DNA of 13,662 bases, taken from assembly GCA_012518475.1 (NCBI GenBank), contig JAAYSB010000346.1, positions 1 to 13,662 on the forward strand, written 5' to 3'. Positions 13,429 through 13,662 of this stretch are shown here, piece by piece (the first letter of the stretch is position 1; every line of letters starts with the position of its first letter). Origin of the DNA: Intrasporangiaceae bacterium (GTDB taxonomy: Bacteria > Actinomycetota > Actinomycetes > Actinomycetales > Dermatophilaceae). The notes below the pieces were generated by a model. It was not told the DNA's origin, searched no databases, and was given only the letters and a program-made list of their open reading frames with translations. The translations under genes and the position numbers were made by a program.

Positions 13429-13662
13429 TCAGCCCATGTGCGGGTAGGAGTGCACGGTCGGGGGCACGAAGTTCTCCTTGATCGAGCGCGGACTCGTCCA
13501 CCGGAGGAGGTTCTGGGCTGACCCGGCCTTGTCGTTCGTCCCGGAGGCCCGCCCGCCCCCGAACGGCTGCTGCCCGACGACCGCACCGGTCGGCTTGTCG
13601 TTGATGTAGAAGTTGCCGGCGGCGAAGCGCAGGGTCTCGGTCGCCTGAGCGACGGCCGCCCG
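13429..13662 (-). CDS. pruA: L-glutamate gamma-semialdehyde dehydrogenase, C-terminal end (partial)
   Basis: The last 77 residues of 1-pyrroline-5-carboxylate dehydrogenase, open at the right edge. The visible FAAGNFYINDKPTGAVVGQQ, the following PFGG and GTNDKAGS, and the ending SPRSIKENFVPP with SYPHMG are highly characteristic of the monofunctional actinomycete/animal-type PruA. The enzyme oxidises glutamate semialdehyde, from proline via proline dehydrogenase, to glutamate using NAD+. The catalytic cysteine and NAD site lie outside the window. The motif QQPFGGGRASG has GGG where many homologues have GGA. It is convergent with the DUF2505 gene and on the same strand as gdh, which uses its product. 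Confidence 0.95.
   Translation of the reverse strand, partial: RAAVAQATETLRFAAGNFYINDKPTGAVVGQQPFGGGRASGTNDKAGSAQNLLRWTSPRSIKENFVPPTVHSYPHMG

Noticed and set aside
13029..13586. Minus-strand frame of 185 codons overlapping the DUF2505 gene and the pruA end
   Set aside because: It is out of frame with pruA, runs through the terminator hairpin and shows no domain.

Overview
The window is ordinary-looking chromosomal DNA of a G+C-rich actinomycete. A WhiB-family protein, a PdtaS-type sensor kinase, a very large (about 180 kDa class) NAD-dependent glutamate dehydrogenase, a DUF2505 protein and many GTG starts all point to Actinomycetota. The overall style would fit the Intrasporangiaceae/Micrococcales, but that placement is an impression and was not tested. 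I see no rRNA, tRNA, CRISPR array, transposase, integrase or prophage gene.

Layout. (1) Bases 1-508 hold the C-terminal end of an FtsK/SpoIIIE-type ATPase. (2) 554-4015 is a tightly coupled four-gene operon on the + strand: ABC exporter ATPase, ABC-2 permease, DesK-like histidine kinase and NarL/LuxR response regulator, with overlaps of 4, 4 and 13 nt. This is the usual layout of a self-regulated drug or envelope-stress efflux module. (3) A small four-helix membrane protein (4083-4511, - strand) faces the operon; three copies of a 10-bp repeat lie between them. (4) whiB1 (4792-5040, +) has a long leader that carries an ECF-type promoter motif, a possible 12-codon upstream ORF and two hairpins. 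It converges on pdtaS (5140-6678, -), with a long imperfect hairpin between them. The whiB1/pdtaS pairing matches the Mycobacterium tuberculosis Rv3219/Rv3220c neighbourhood. (5) gdh (6723-11771, -) is a 1682-aa NAD-glutamate dehydrogenase just upstream of pdtaS. (6) A short divergent promoter region (11772-11926) holds two inverted DnaA-box-like 9-mers. (7) A pair of small helical proteins of unknown function (11927-12247 and 12247-12750) is followed by a DUF2505 protein (12760-13251). (8) A strong 12-bp hairpin separates these from the convergent C-terminal end of pruA (13429-13662, -), which runs off the right edge.

How the parts relate. PruA makes glutamate from the proline breakdown intermediate, and GDH deaminates glutamate to 2-oxoglutarate, so the right half contains two consecutive steps of proline/glutamate catabolism on the same strand, though not in one operon. 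The regulators (WhiB1, PdtaS and the NarL-type pair) are signal-responsive. Four genes share a TANNNT hexamer 6-8 nt before a GTG start, the pattern of leaderless transcripts common in actinomycetes. The least-explained items are the small gene pair 11927-12750, the DnaA-box-like sites next to the gdh promoter and the whiB1 leader. I found no convincing new multi-gene system.
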